From: Lateolabrax maculatus
Lineage: Eukaryota; Chordata; Actinopteri; Acropomatiformes; Lateolabracidae
Direction: 5' to 3'
DNA: 64,000 bases
Assembly: GCA_031216445.1 (NCBI GenBank)
Contig: CM062201.1
Location: 1,323,501 to 1,387,500, forward strand
In this document: in pieces, positions 27,694-40,685 of the stretch
Layout: each line of letters opens with the position of its first letter
Numbering within the stretch: the stretch's first letter is position 1
Made by a program: the position numbers and the translations under genes
The notes under the pieces: generated by a model
The model's input: only the letters and a program-made list of their open reading frames with translations
What the model was told of the DNA's origin: nothing
Databases searched by the model: none

Positions 27694-30042
27694 CTACTTT
27701 GTTTGGCTGCTTGAGAAAAAACTGGAAATCTTGCTTTGTGTCTTCAAAGTAGGTGACGATGAAGCTGAAAAAAATATGCAAAAGGAGTTGTTAAGTCTCA
27801 GAAGTCTTCTTATCCTTAATTTTCATGATAGATTTTTTGTTCTGTAAAAAAAAAAATTAAATAAAAAATTGCACTATTGTGTCTGTGGGAATGAAACCTG
27901 TTAAAATCATCAACTGCAACGTGTGTTTTTTCCCACAAAGTTGAAAAGTGATAGGAGAAGACACAGTGGTATACAGCATAACAGTCCCTGTGTCTTTAAA
28001 GGATAGAGTAAATCTGGTGATATTATATATTTTTCTTATCAACAAATCTCATGTGCAGAGCCAAACGAACACTGATTGTATCTATAACATGTATGTTTGT
28101 GAGTATCACGACCTGATATATCTTCTTCCTCTGTGCCAGAGCTCCATTGTTTTCCAAAAAACACATCAATGAGTCACACTATTGCACTGGGTGACCGGTT
28201 CCTTCATCACTATGAACACACACCCTGGACTATATACACTCACTTAAGCACCAAATGTGGATTAATCCACTGTTGAAAATAGTTCCCAACAAATGCATTT
28301 TTTCCTCCTGTTTGATAATAACTAGTGCCAGCTATATATTTGTGAGGCATTTATTAGTGATTTACATCTTTGGTAGGAACCAATGGGAACCTTGCACTAC
28401 TTGTTTGTACTTGTCTGTACTTTTCTGTACTTGTTAAGCACCAATACACCACAGCAAAATCTCCCTAAACGTTGTTAAAACAGTGAACACAAGTAACCGA
28501 CAGAGTGCAGGATTCTTTGGTTTCTTCAGTCAATCCATAAAACCTTCTCCTGCCAAAAAGTCAGTCTGATCCTCACATCTAAATCCTGGTAAGATATTTC
28601 TTGACCTATTTTCACTTCAGACTCAAAGGCTGCTCCAACACTGTGGTGCAGTGCTACTATCAACGACTATGAACTACTGACTGATCTACTGGCTAGACTG
28701 CCCAAATGTCACAAATAGGAATGATTTCAGTGACCTCTAAACCTGCCTCTAATACTAGAAGAGAAGATTTGAGAAATTCAAACACATTTATATTATTTAT
28801 TATACAATGATATTGTCCTTTACAGCATCTGTGCTCCTGATGATCCTGCTGTGAGTGAAGACCAGCAGAGACTGACTGACCTTTCAAAGCATCCAACATA
28901 TCTTTGTAATGCTTCTTATGGTGAGGGCGAATACACATGCCAAATCCTTCAGAAAAGACAGATGAAAGATAAAGTGAGTAGTGAGAACCACTGACAAGAA
29001 AGTCTTGCTCAAACCTCCAAAATGTAAATGTAAATATATGCAGTGATTTGAAACGACGTACTGACTAGAAGGTTGAAGTTCTCATCTCTCTCTGTGAATA
29101 AGCTCACCGCTGTGGTCACCAGGTTTTCATAGTTGTCTGTCTTCTTGTAACTGTGAAGGGCCTGAAAGAGCTGAGCTGATTTTTCTACTCCAAGAGCTTT
29201 TTTCACATCAGCCAGAAAGGTGGAGTGGACAGAACCTGATTAACATGAGGAGAGTACTGCTGTTTATTTCATGCTAAATAATCATTCAAAACATGTAATA
29301 AACTGTCGAGGTATTGTAGTGAAGATAAAGAAGATGAAAATGATATGATCTTGAAGAGTTTTATATCTGCCACAGAATGACTGACAAGTTCTTGATTTAC
29401 ATAGGCCTGCAAACACTCCTGAAAAATAACCAACTAAGTTTTGGGATCAATTCGGACTAAGCCAGTGCATTAAATCACAATCTGTTTGCACCTTCCCAGT
29501 GCCACGCTTTTCAAAGATTTGTTGGCTCAAAAACACCAAACTTGGACCAGGAAAAAGTCTGGTTTTCTCACCAACAATTCTTTCAACAATATTTCTTCAC
29601 AAATTATTTTAAAAATCTAGTCGTAAAAACGCTTTTAAAAAAAAAAAAAAAAGCAACCAAGACAGAGATATCAGATGCAAACAAAATGTATTGAGTACAC
29701 GCAGTACAAGTCTACAAATCCAAGACAATCCCGGGATCAGACTGATTTCAACTCTCTTAAGTTGTCTTATATTACCCGCAGTTCTAGCTAAGACAACCCC
29801 CACTTTTTCAACAACGGTCATCAATCCCCATGAAAATGGTGTAATGATTGCAAAGCAGGTGCAGTTTAAACTGGTCAATTCTTATCTTTAAAAAAACAAT
29901 AGTCTAAGTGTCATCTGTAGAACATACTACTGCAGGGTGTCAAAGCCCAGTCATATAATGTGTGTGTATTGGGGACTTTTAAACTACTCCATGTTCAGAA
30001 TGGGCATCTGCCATGTGTGTGCGCAAACTAGCTGTTTATGGG

Positions 30043-30102
<60 letters not shown>

Positions 30103-33100
30103 TGGGCGTGCACGTGTTAGACTGGTAGGTGCGTGGGTGTGGATTTGTTATTGTGAGCTCAGTAGTCTCTCTCTCTCTCTCTCTCTCTTTCGGCATGAAG
30201 GATCAGAAATTTATAGTGCCAAAGCTGTACAGAAAATTATTATTAACACTGGTCAAGTAATAAATAATATAAATAATAAGTAAAAAATATACTATAACGG
30301 GCAAATATCAACAATTATATAAAATACAAAATAATTCAATGTATACATTCGCTCTCTCTCTCTATCTCTCTCTGATTCACACAGAATAAACATGAATTCA
30401 TGATAGAGTAAATGATTTGAACAGACTTAAACTTCTCCTGATATTTTTCAGCTACAGGATGTTTCCACAACTCCAACTAAGCTAAAAACTCTGCATTCCA
30501 CCAAAGACTGAGGACACAAAAGGATAAGAAAAAACTGACTTTACATTATAAAATTGAAGTCACTGATGGAGCCATAATGTAGATTTGTTTGTTTTAATTT
30601 ATCCTTTTGTAAAATATACTAGGTTATTGTGTATGCAATTCTGACATTGAACACTGGGTGGAGCATTTATCTAGGAAGTGCATATAGCTAATCTCCAGGG
30701 AAGAGAGTCAGGTGTGTGTGTGTTTAACGGCACCGAGCCTGCAGGCATACATCTGAACATACTGAATGGAAACCTGTGCTGACTGAATATAGGATCTCTA
30801 CCAATCGAGCTGCACAAACCATAATACAAAAAACAGCCCTGGTCAAGGTTAGTCTGGCACCACAATATCTCTCTGATATGCTTGTGAGCTATGAACCAGC
30901 TACACCCCTCAGGTCATCTGGTTATTGGGTCTCCAAGAAAATTGGTGAAACTGCCTTTAGTAATAGTGACAACGGTAGAGTCTCTATTTTAGTATTTAGT
31001 ATTGGATTTAAGTGCAGCCTTTGAAACTAACAATCATGAAATTATAATGGGGGAGGCCTTGAAAGATGGGTTGGCCTATTTGGGTCAGCACTGGATTGTT
31101 TTTTATCATATCTCAAGGGAAATTATTTTAGTGTTCATCTGAATTTTGGCTAGTTTTATCTCATGTGGCGTTTTTTTAAGGCCCAGCAGGCAGGAGGAAG
31201 GAATTTCGGAGCCAGTCAGTGGCAGAGTGTCAGCTAATGCTTGTAAAAATGCTAAGCTAGCGTCAACCAAGACAGTGAAAAAGGCCCAGCCATACTCTAG
31301 CTTAGCCTACTTTCTCAGCCAGATTGGTGGTGATGTACATGAGTCCGGCCTGCCAGATCTGGTACCTACACCGGCACCCACCACAACAAATAGTCCAACA
31401 CAAAGTCCACTTAAGCAAAAAATAATAATTAATTAATAATATGAGTTATTACTAGGAATAGTACTAGTATTACTTTGTACTGGTTGTAATCTTAGTGATC
31501 AAAGACTCACAATGGATCAAAGGATCTAGATTGTATTCACCTGGTTACTCTTATGTTAAAGCAGCAGGTGCACTGTATACTCCATACTTACTGAATTCAA
31601 AAGTAAAAGGAATATCCTACCAGTCTGAGGGTCTCTTAATCCTTGCTGGTTTAGGTGGTGTCCTCCTTTGTTGAGCTGCTGTGTATTTAGCTGACTGCAG
31701 GTAGATGTCCCACCGGAGGAGGTCGGACCCACAGCTTTCTGTGATTCTGTATTTTAAGAAAAACAAAACATAACAGGTTTTATCTTCCTTTTTACGGTTA
31801 TCAGTTAACTCTTAGTTACTCAAAGATAAAGCCTCCATCTTTTGCCATGTTCATTTGAAAGACACACAAATGTTCTGATTTTATATATCAAACAGAAAAA
31901 AGTAGTAGGAATTGGAAAATTACTGAAAATTCCAAGGCTTTATTTATAATGCACACAGATACTAAATTTAGACTTTAGAATTTTGAAAAATAGACTATAT
32001 TATCATTTTTTTTTTGTTTTGTTAATATGAAGTCTATGTTTTACAGGTCTTTTAAGTGAGCTTATGTAACTTTTGCAAAACAGCAGCCACAGTACATAAT
32101 TTTGCTTTGAGGCTACATTACAATTACAATTGCCTTTACTGATAACTTAAGACTAATTATAATTCACCTGTTTGGTATCATTTGTCATTCTCATAATTTT
32201 CAAACATTTCTGAATCTCTGAAGCCCCAGTAGCAACAGCCAACATGTTGCCACTTTATATTAATATATAGAGTATAAATTATCATCACCAGTTTTGATAA
32301 TAAATTGTAATTTAAAAACAAAACATCAACGGGCAAAAGAAGCTATCGGATGATGTCAACCTGGACACAAATTTCTGAAACTTAAGACTTAGTTATTAAA
32401 ACATGAATAAAAACAAATTATGGACAGATTATTTAAAAAATATTGCCTCTTTGAACAAGCCAATACTTTCCCAGCTGTGACACATTTCTAACATAAAAAG
32501 AAGAGCGAAGTGTTGGGATGAGTGTTTAATACCGCTCTGCAGCATCAGTGCTTTCCTCTTGTCCTTAGCGAGTGAGTGATCTGGTTTGTATCCACAGCCC
32601 TGACCAGTCAGCTCCTGGCATTTCTCATCAAACGTCTTTTTGTGATGTGGTCGAACAAATTGGTAGACTCCTGTGACACAGTGGGTGTGGCATTAGAGAT
32701 CAACTAGTTAACATGAAAAGAAACACACACTGTCTGGATGCTCAGTCAAAAACAAGCACATTAAACAGTTCATTATATTGAGCTAGTCCACTTGCCATCC
32801 CTGGGGACAGACCATCTCTGCTACCATCGCTTTTTTCTGTTTATTAGTCATAAACACAACAAATCTTCTGCACTGAGCTGTGTAACTGACATTCTTCCAG
32901 TAACACTCATTAACTTCTTGCTTGTTTACACAATATTTTGCCTGTATGGCCCCTGGAATACTGCAATACCACTTTTAGAATAAAAGCCTCTGTGGAGGCC
33001 TGGTGCCATAGTGCTTAACACAGTGAGGACAGAGAGTGAGCAGGAAATCAAAAACCCCTGTACACTGAAATTAATCCAATACAAAAGTCTAGCTAAATGT

Positions 33101-36100
33101 CTAGGAGCTAAATGCTAACACATCTTAATTCTGCATGTCAGCATGTTAAAATGTACTATTTAGCACTAAACACAAAATACAGCTGAGGCTGATGGGAATG
33201 TCATGAGTTTTGTAGGTATTTGATCATAAATCAAAGTGTTGGACAAAATTAAATGTTGACCTGATAGTGGTGCTTGATGAAAAGTCAGAGGGTCAAAATT
33301 ATTACAATTCATCCTGAGGTGAACATGAATGTCTGAACCAAATTTCATCATAATCCCCCTAATAGTTGTTGAGATATTTCAGTCTGGACCAAAGTGGTGG
33401 ACGGACATTGCCATCCTTAAAGTCCTGCTGCTAGTATGAGTCTTAGCTGCCTGTAATTTAACACAATGTAAAGCTCACTGATAGACAGAAACCAGGTGCT
33501 TTTAAATCTATATTTTCAGCAGAAGACTTACCCCGGAGCAGACTATGAGTATTTGCGTCTTCAGTTAAAACAGCAGTCTCATTCAGCAGGATGTCCATGT
33601 TGTCTGTCTTCTTGTAGGTCTGCAGAGCCTGTACGATGCAGTCAAAATTGACCTGGCTCAGGGTCTTCTTCATCTCTGCGAGGAAATTCTTTGCCCTTCT
33701 GGCTTTACCTTCCTCAGACACATCTTCAGACACGTTCATTTTTTTCTACAAGGTGGAGAAAAATACACTGCTCACATTAGTAATGTACATTGATAAAGTT
33801 TTTTATAGGAACAAAAAAATCAATCAAAATATATCTGCAGCACCATAAATATGAGTTTATCACAGACGATTTTGGCTAAAGTAATTTGATCAAGATCATA
33901 ACAATTGTAACAACCACCAAGCATTTGGATGGTCAGGTCCTTAATGCTACCAGGTACTATAAAAGGTAAATAGTCAAGTCATGTCAATTTTATTTGTATA
34001 GCGCCAAATCATAACAAAAGTTATCTCAAGACACTTCTGACAGAGTAGGTCTAGACCATACTCTTTAAAATATTATTTACAAGAGACCCAACAATTACCA
34101 CCATGAGCAGCACTTGGCGACAGTGGCAAGGAAAAACTCCCTTTTAACCTCGAGCAGAACCAGGCTCTGGGTGGGCGGCCATCTGCATCGACCAAAATAG
34201 GAAAAAATCATGCATATGACCATCTGTAAAAACTAAATACACTGAAACCAAGTTAAAAAATATTACATCAAATTATTATATGTATAACTCGATAGAAGAA
34301 TTTGTCAGTGTCCAGTCAACTTATCCAGAATTACATACATACAATTTAACAACATACAATCATGAATTAGAGTCTTGTGACTTCAGTTATGTATAGTGTA
34401 TACTATGCATTGTTGTTTGGGTTAACTCAGACACACAATCATGAAAAATGAAAGAGCCACATTACTGTATGTCTCTCTCATAACTGTGTTTCCCATGATG
34501 CACTGAGCTTCTCTCTCCTCCTCTCCCTCTCCATCCGTACATATTCTTATCCCATTAATACATGTTACTAACTCCACATCTTCCTGGTAGTTTTTGTGCT
34601 TTTTCGCCTTCTAACTTTCTGCCTCTGGAGCTGTAGAGTTTGGATCTGTGACTGCAGGCCATCTACTGCCCCCATGTTCCTGCTCCAAACTTGCTGCTAC
34701 AGTTGTTATTATTAGTCTGATTATTATGTTGTCTATCCTCCTGCTCTTTCTCCCCTTCTCTCTTCCCCTTTCAACCCAACTCAGTCGAAGCAGATGGCCG
34801 CCCACCCAGAGCCCGGTTCTGGGTGGGTTTTTCCTCACCACTGTTGCCAAGTGGTTGCTCGTGGTGGGAACTGTTGGGAATCTGTAAATAATATTTTAAA
34901 GAGTATGGTCTAGACCTATTCTATGTGAAAAGTGTCTTGAGATAACTTTTGTTATGATTTGGCGACTTGTGTAGGAAGCATGAAAAGCTTGTGTTGGTTT
35001 GCATTATTATTTGGAATGCCCTCTATGTGTGTGTGATAAAATCTTACAAATACAAAATATAGTATTCAATTCTATGATATAATTTAATATATAAAATTAG
35101 ATGCATAATATTATATCTAATTAAATAGTAAATGTAATCAAATAATTATGGATGAATATAAACTGATGGCCATGGTAAAACAATTATAATTTTAATTCTA
35201 AAAACACTGTAAGTCTATGTGTTTTCCAAAGCACCATCAAAGATTTTATCACACAGCCACACACACGTAGAGGGGACTCCAAATAACGATGCAAACCAAC
35301 ACAAGCTTTTAATGCTTCCTAAACACAGTTAAAAGTAAGTTAACAACTGTGAAAGACATACGGTAATGTCATCCTTCATTTTTATATAAATGTATATGTA
35401 TGTATAGGTGTAGTTTTCTTTTATATTTCTCCCTTTAGTGCTACTTTTATATAGTTTGTTCTATTTTATAGCCTTTTTATTGTTTTTATTGTATTCCAAT
35501 TTAAATCTTGAATAACATATTATACATTTTCTGTTTGTGTAGCATGGAAGGGGCTACAATTGCATTTCATTATGCAATCCTGGTATTGTATAATGACAAG
35601 TCTGTACCAGCCACTTTGCTCACACTTTGTATGCATAACTGGGGCTCAGATCCAGCTGATAAGCTGTAAGGCTTCAAAAAATTGGAAATCTAATACCACA
35701 AAAATGGCTGTGTTTTTTAAACTAGTATGTACCTGTTCTTGGACCAATTTGATTTTACGTTTGCCTCCACGCAATTCATCATCCATCCTCTTGTCATATT
35801 GAAGAGACAGCGTTGACAAACTGTTTGCCTTCAAAGGAAAATGCACAATTGAGCAAATAAAGATTTTCCTCTTGGAAAAATAAAATCACAAATAATTTGA
35901 CTTTGCCATTGTTGTTTCATAGCATCAATAATAGTTGTACTGACCCACTTCACACATTGGCTATTCAATAAAGAATGAATCTGTACCAGACATTGTATAC
36001 ACAGGCCTTATTTTCACAAAGCCTCCCTTTTGAGAAGTACAAACCAGTTGATGGCTTTGTACTGCTTTTGACTAGTAGGACAGACAACAGTGTATCACAG

Positions 36101-37531
36101 AAAACAAGCTACCTTCTCGTCTCCCACAACAACATCAACGTCTTCTCCACTGCAATGGTCACCTCGCTCCAGAGCATCCAGCAGGTTGGTTGGTCTTTTC
36201 TGACTCTCCTGCACCTCACACTCATACTCAATACAGATCCTGGCCATCCTGTTGGCTTCAGTGTGTTCATCTTATCACAACACCAGACAACGGGTAACAA
36301 ATCAATAAAGGATTAACTTTTCCTCTGTGAAATGTTTCAGGATTTTAGAGGAGGAGAACACTCCCTTTATCTTTACACTCACTGAGTTTCCTCTTCTTCA
36401 GGCTGGGGAGATGGGGGTCCAGCACCTTCGCCTTCTTGGTGTAGGAGGTTTGGGAGGATGACCAGGTAGTGAAGCCAGGGGACTGAGCACCTGGTAAACA
36501 CAATGTCCCACAGCTCTCTGCAGCAGCTTTCTTCTCTACCACAGGCCTCTGGAACATTCAAATGCAAACACAAACAGTCAGTAGAAGCTGATAAATTCAA
36601 CTGCAACCAACTTCCATAATACACTGCCCACATAATCAGGTCAGAATTTCTAAAGGCTTTTGTGCCTGCTTTTCAGGTGCAGATGTGACACATTCTATCA
36701 CAAACAAGTGCTGTATTTGTCAAACAGATGCAGCAGGTTGGAGCCACAATTTACATGTCATTTTAGTGAGTGTTTGCAGTGTGCCTTTTCATTGCATATG
36801 CATTTAAGGATGGATTGCACAAATAACAGATATGTTCATAGAGGTTGATTATGAGTCAATTTGTTGAACTTGACAATGACTGCATTCTAGTGACAAATCA
36901 GCTGTATTATAGACACCATCTCCACCCTCTCCTCTCTCTCTACACTTGCTATTGAAGTTTATGTATATTGTGTGTATCTTATTCCATCTCTTTTTTTTTT
37001 CTAATAAAAGTCGCCTGTCTCCTTCAGATATTAATAATATTACTAATCCTTAAAGATTGTAAGATTATCATTTCATGACGAATAAACCTTGTTTCTTTCT
37101 AATTCTTTTAGAATTAAAAGAAACGTTGTGGAGTCAAGATCACTACGTTGTCATTTATTTCCTTAACTTGGCAATCTGACAGAAATCCCACCTGTGAATT
37201 GCTTGGTTTTTTAGTCCCACACAAGCTGACTGGAGAATGAGCAGCTTTTCTTATGAATCAGGAGCAAAGTATACACAGACTCTGGACCTTGGATGTATTT
37301 TCTAAACGTTCTGTTTGTTTTGTGTTTTTGGTCAAATAACACCAGGACAATGAGTCAGTGAAAAGAACTGTAGCATTTTTGTAAACTGTGTGAGTGCTAG
37401 AACCTACCATTTTCTGTGCAACCCTGAAGAACTGAGAGACGTCACGGACCACATTCCCAAAGCTGTCATACAGACGTGCATGCGGCCTGACCCACGATGG
37501 AAGCTGAGCCCTGGCGTCAGAATTTTTAAAC
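27694..37531 (-). CDS. rtel1: rtel1 exons w23-w32: C-terminal region, harmonin-like repeats, PIP box
   Basis: Exons: w23 37408-37531, w24 36383-36548, w25 36113-36270, w26 35733-35828, w27 33532-33745, w28 32533-32670, w29 31621-31746, w30 29062-29235, w31 28881-28946, w32 27694-27764. w23 gives RAQLPSWVRPHARLYDSFGN. w24 and w26 carry basic clusters (KKRKL, GGKRKIKLV) that could serve as nuclear localisation signals. The two harmonin-N-like units share LQTYKKTDN / LHSYKKTDN and end in RPHHKK (w27-28 and w30-31). w32 (23 codons) holds the PCNA-binding QSKISSFF. The w25 acceptor is the least certain; 36270 was chosen because it keeps phase and has the best pyrimidine tract. Confidence 0.9.
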
Positions 37532-40500
37532 CTGTGGGAAAAAAATCACGTTACTACACGTCACGTACTATCCAGTTGCATTATGGGGAAATATAGGGTC
37601 CAGTGTTTTTTTTTTTAGCTTGACCCTGTTGTTAGCGTGATTATGACGATTGGTCTCTAATTAGTGACATTATCTATCTAGCTAATTGCTGCACTGATGC
37701 TGAGGTAAATTCTGCCATTTAGAAGTGAGGAACAGCGACCAGTCCTACTACAGACAGGCTAATATTGTGAAATACTTTAGTTGTGAGCGAGCTAGTTTAT
37801 TTAAGTTTTGTTTTCTCTGGCTTTTCAGCAGACATGTAAATCAACAGCGGTAATGCACGGTCAAATCTGTTTATATGAGTGCTGTGTGACGGGGCTTCCA
37901 CTTCCACTTACGAGCTGTCCACTTGTGATAGGATCACCCAGGACGGATGTTAATGCCAGGTCTGAACAGGGCCTTTGAGAGGGACAAATTCACACCAAAC
38001 TCTCCCAGCTCACTGTGCCAGCCCCCACCTGTCAGTGGATCACTAACTTCCTGACAGACAGGAGGCAGCAGGTGAGGCTAGGGGAACATCACATCCAGCA
38101 CCCAGACCATCAGCACCGGCGCCCCCCAGGGATGTGTGCCTCCCCACTGCTCTTCACCCTCTATACAAATGACTGCACCTCAGGAGACCCGTCTGTTAAA
38201 CTCCTGAAGTTCACAGATGACACAACGGTCATCTGCCTCATCAGGGACAGTGACGAGTCTGCATAGAGATGGGAGGCTGAACAGCTGGCCCTCTGGTGTG
38301 GTCAAAACAACATGGAGCTGAACAAGCTCAAAACTGTGGAGATGACTTGACTTCAGGAGCAGCCCACCAACACTGTCGCCCCTCACCATACTCAACAGCA
38401 CTGGGTCTGCTGGGGAGACCTTCTGGGATCCACTATCTTCCAAGAGCTAAAGTGGACCTCCAACATCGACTCCATCAGTAAAAAGGCCCAGCAGAGGGTG
38501 TACTTCCTGCGCCAGCTCAGGAAGTTCAGCCTGCCTCAGGAGCTGCTGATCCAGTTCTACAAGGCTATCATCCAGTGTGTTCTCTGCACTTCCATCACTG
38601 TCTGGTTTGTATTAGCAACCAAACAAGACAGGAGCAGACTACAACGGACAGTTAGGTCTGCAGAAAAAATAATTGGTGCCAGCATGCCCTCCATCAGGAA
38701 CCTGTACATCTCCAGAGTCAGGAAAAGACCCAACCAGTTCCAACTCCTCCCCTCTGGTAGGCACTACAGAGCACTGAAGTCCAAAACTACCTGACACCAT
38801 AACAGCTTCTTCCCTTAGGCCATCACTCTGATGAACACTCACTCACACACTCACTCACACACTCACACACACACACTCACACACACACTCACACACACAC
38901 TCACTCACACACTCACACACTCACACCTCATGTATATAAAGTATCCTGTGACAATATTCCCATATTTATCCAGGCATCTTTGCACCATTTCTTTATTTCA
39001 TTGTCATTGTTGCGTTTTATGTTCATATTTTTATATTTGTACATAGTAGTTAAATGTTTATGCTTACCTTTGTTGTCCTTGTTTTTTTGTTTATTTGTCT
39101 ATTTCTGTGTATGTACGTTGAGAACAACTGAAAAACCAGAGTCAAATTCCTTGTATGTGTACGCATACATGGCCAATAAAGCTGATTCTGAAATAACATT
39201 TTTTGAACAGTTCTGATGGAGCTCAGGATTAATCAGGAGGAGGGCTGCTTTACTCCAAACAATTTCACTGTATGAACCTGGACTGTATGCGTGTGTGTGT
39301 AGAAGAACACAGATCATTACTTAACATTAGTTCCTATCGGCCAGTCTGGAGATTTAAATAATCAATAAAGTTACGCCACTGTGTCGTGTGTGTAAATGCG
39401 CAGTCTCTCAGGTGTTAGAGAATGTAATTCATATTTTCCTCATTAATGACCTAATTTCACCCACCTACAACCCATCTGCTATTAACCAGAGTGTTAACAT
39501 TTGTGTATATGTGGTAATATGTGTGAGGGCATAGATTGGGATATGCGGGCATCAAAAATTGTCTGTTCTGCAGAGAGAGCTGGAGGTAAAGAAACATCTT
39601 TGAAATGAAAATATATAGCTACCTGCTGGTGTTGTGGTTCAACAACACTACAGGGTTACAAATATGGAAAAGCCTGTGTGTTTGTGTATGCCGATGCATT
39701 CTGATAGAAACTATATTATTGTGCCCCTTCCGTACAAATAGATGCATGATAAGGCTGTTCAGAGAGCTACAGCAGAGATATCATCCAGCCAGCCCGTGTT
39801 TGCTCTCATTGGCTGTAGTCATTTCATGGCTCGCCAACCCATCTGCAACACTACCAGATATTTAGCCTGCTATATTATTCTGGTATCAATGAGTCGGCGA
39901 GCTCCCTGATAGTTTCTCTGAATGGTTCATACATAGTGATTTGCCCCCAAGCTGGGGGGCGAGCGAACGACAAACCAGTATCATAATGAATGTAAACAAC
40001 TAACATGGCTACTGTTAGTACTCACAGCTGTCAAGCTAGCACGTTAGTATTGGGAAATTTTATTGAAAATTGTTTGTTGCAGGAACTTGTTGGCTTATTA
40101 CAGGCCTGCAAAAGCCATAAATACTGTATTTATTTCTTTTTTGTGTGAGAGCATTTGATTTATTGATTGCTGTCGTGATGTAAAGAGAATTTAAAAAAAA
40201 TAAAACAAAAAATGCTTCTAAGATAAATTGTCTATCCTACCTTTAATCTGCCAATTCTTTTCTGTAATGCAAAAAAATTCAGGATACTGTGAAAAAATGC
40301 CCATCATAATTTCTTGGAGCTCAACATGACATCTTCAAATTCCTTGTTTTGTCTGGACCAACAGCCCGAAGCCAAAATATATTCAGTACTATTAAGTAAC
40401 ACAGAGAAAAGAAGCACTTAACAAATCGTTTGTATGAGAAGTTCCTTCATGATGCCCAAAGTTCTATGAAGTTTCTAAGAATAACTAATGTTATGAATGA

Positions 40501-40632
40501 CTGCTCCATGTCTGACCTGTAATCACACAGGAAGATGGCTCCATAGTCCTCCTTGTGGCGAATGACTCTCCCGATTGCCTGGTTCACAGCTCTGAAAGCC
40601 TGCTGTCTGTACCACTCCTGCCCAGACAGGTA

Positions 40633-40685
<53 letters not shown>

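Noticed and set aside
38015..38794. A host gene with reverse-transcriptase-like frames
   Set aside because: A 5'-truncated LINE with frameshifts, antisense within an rtel1 intron.
38836..38930. CRISPR-like array of short repeats
   Set aside because: Continuous CACA/CACT simple repeat without spacers, in vertebrate DNA.
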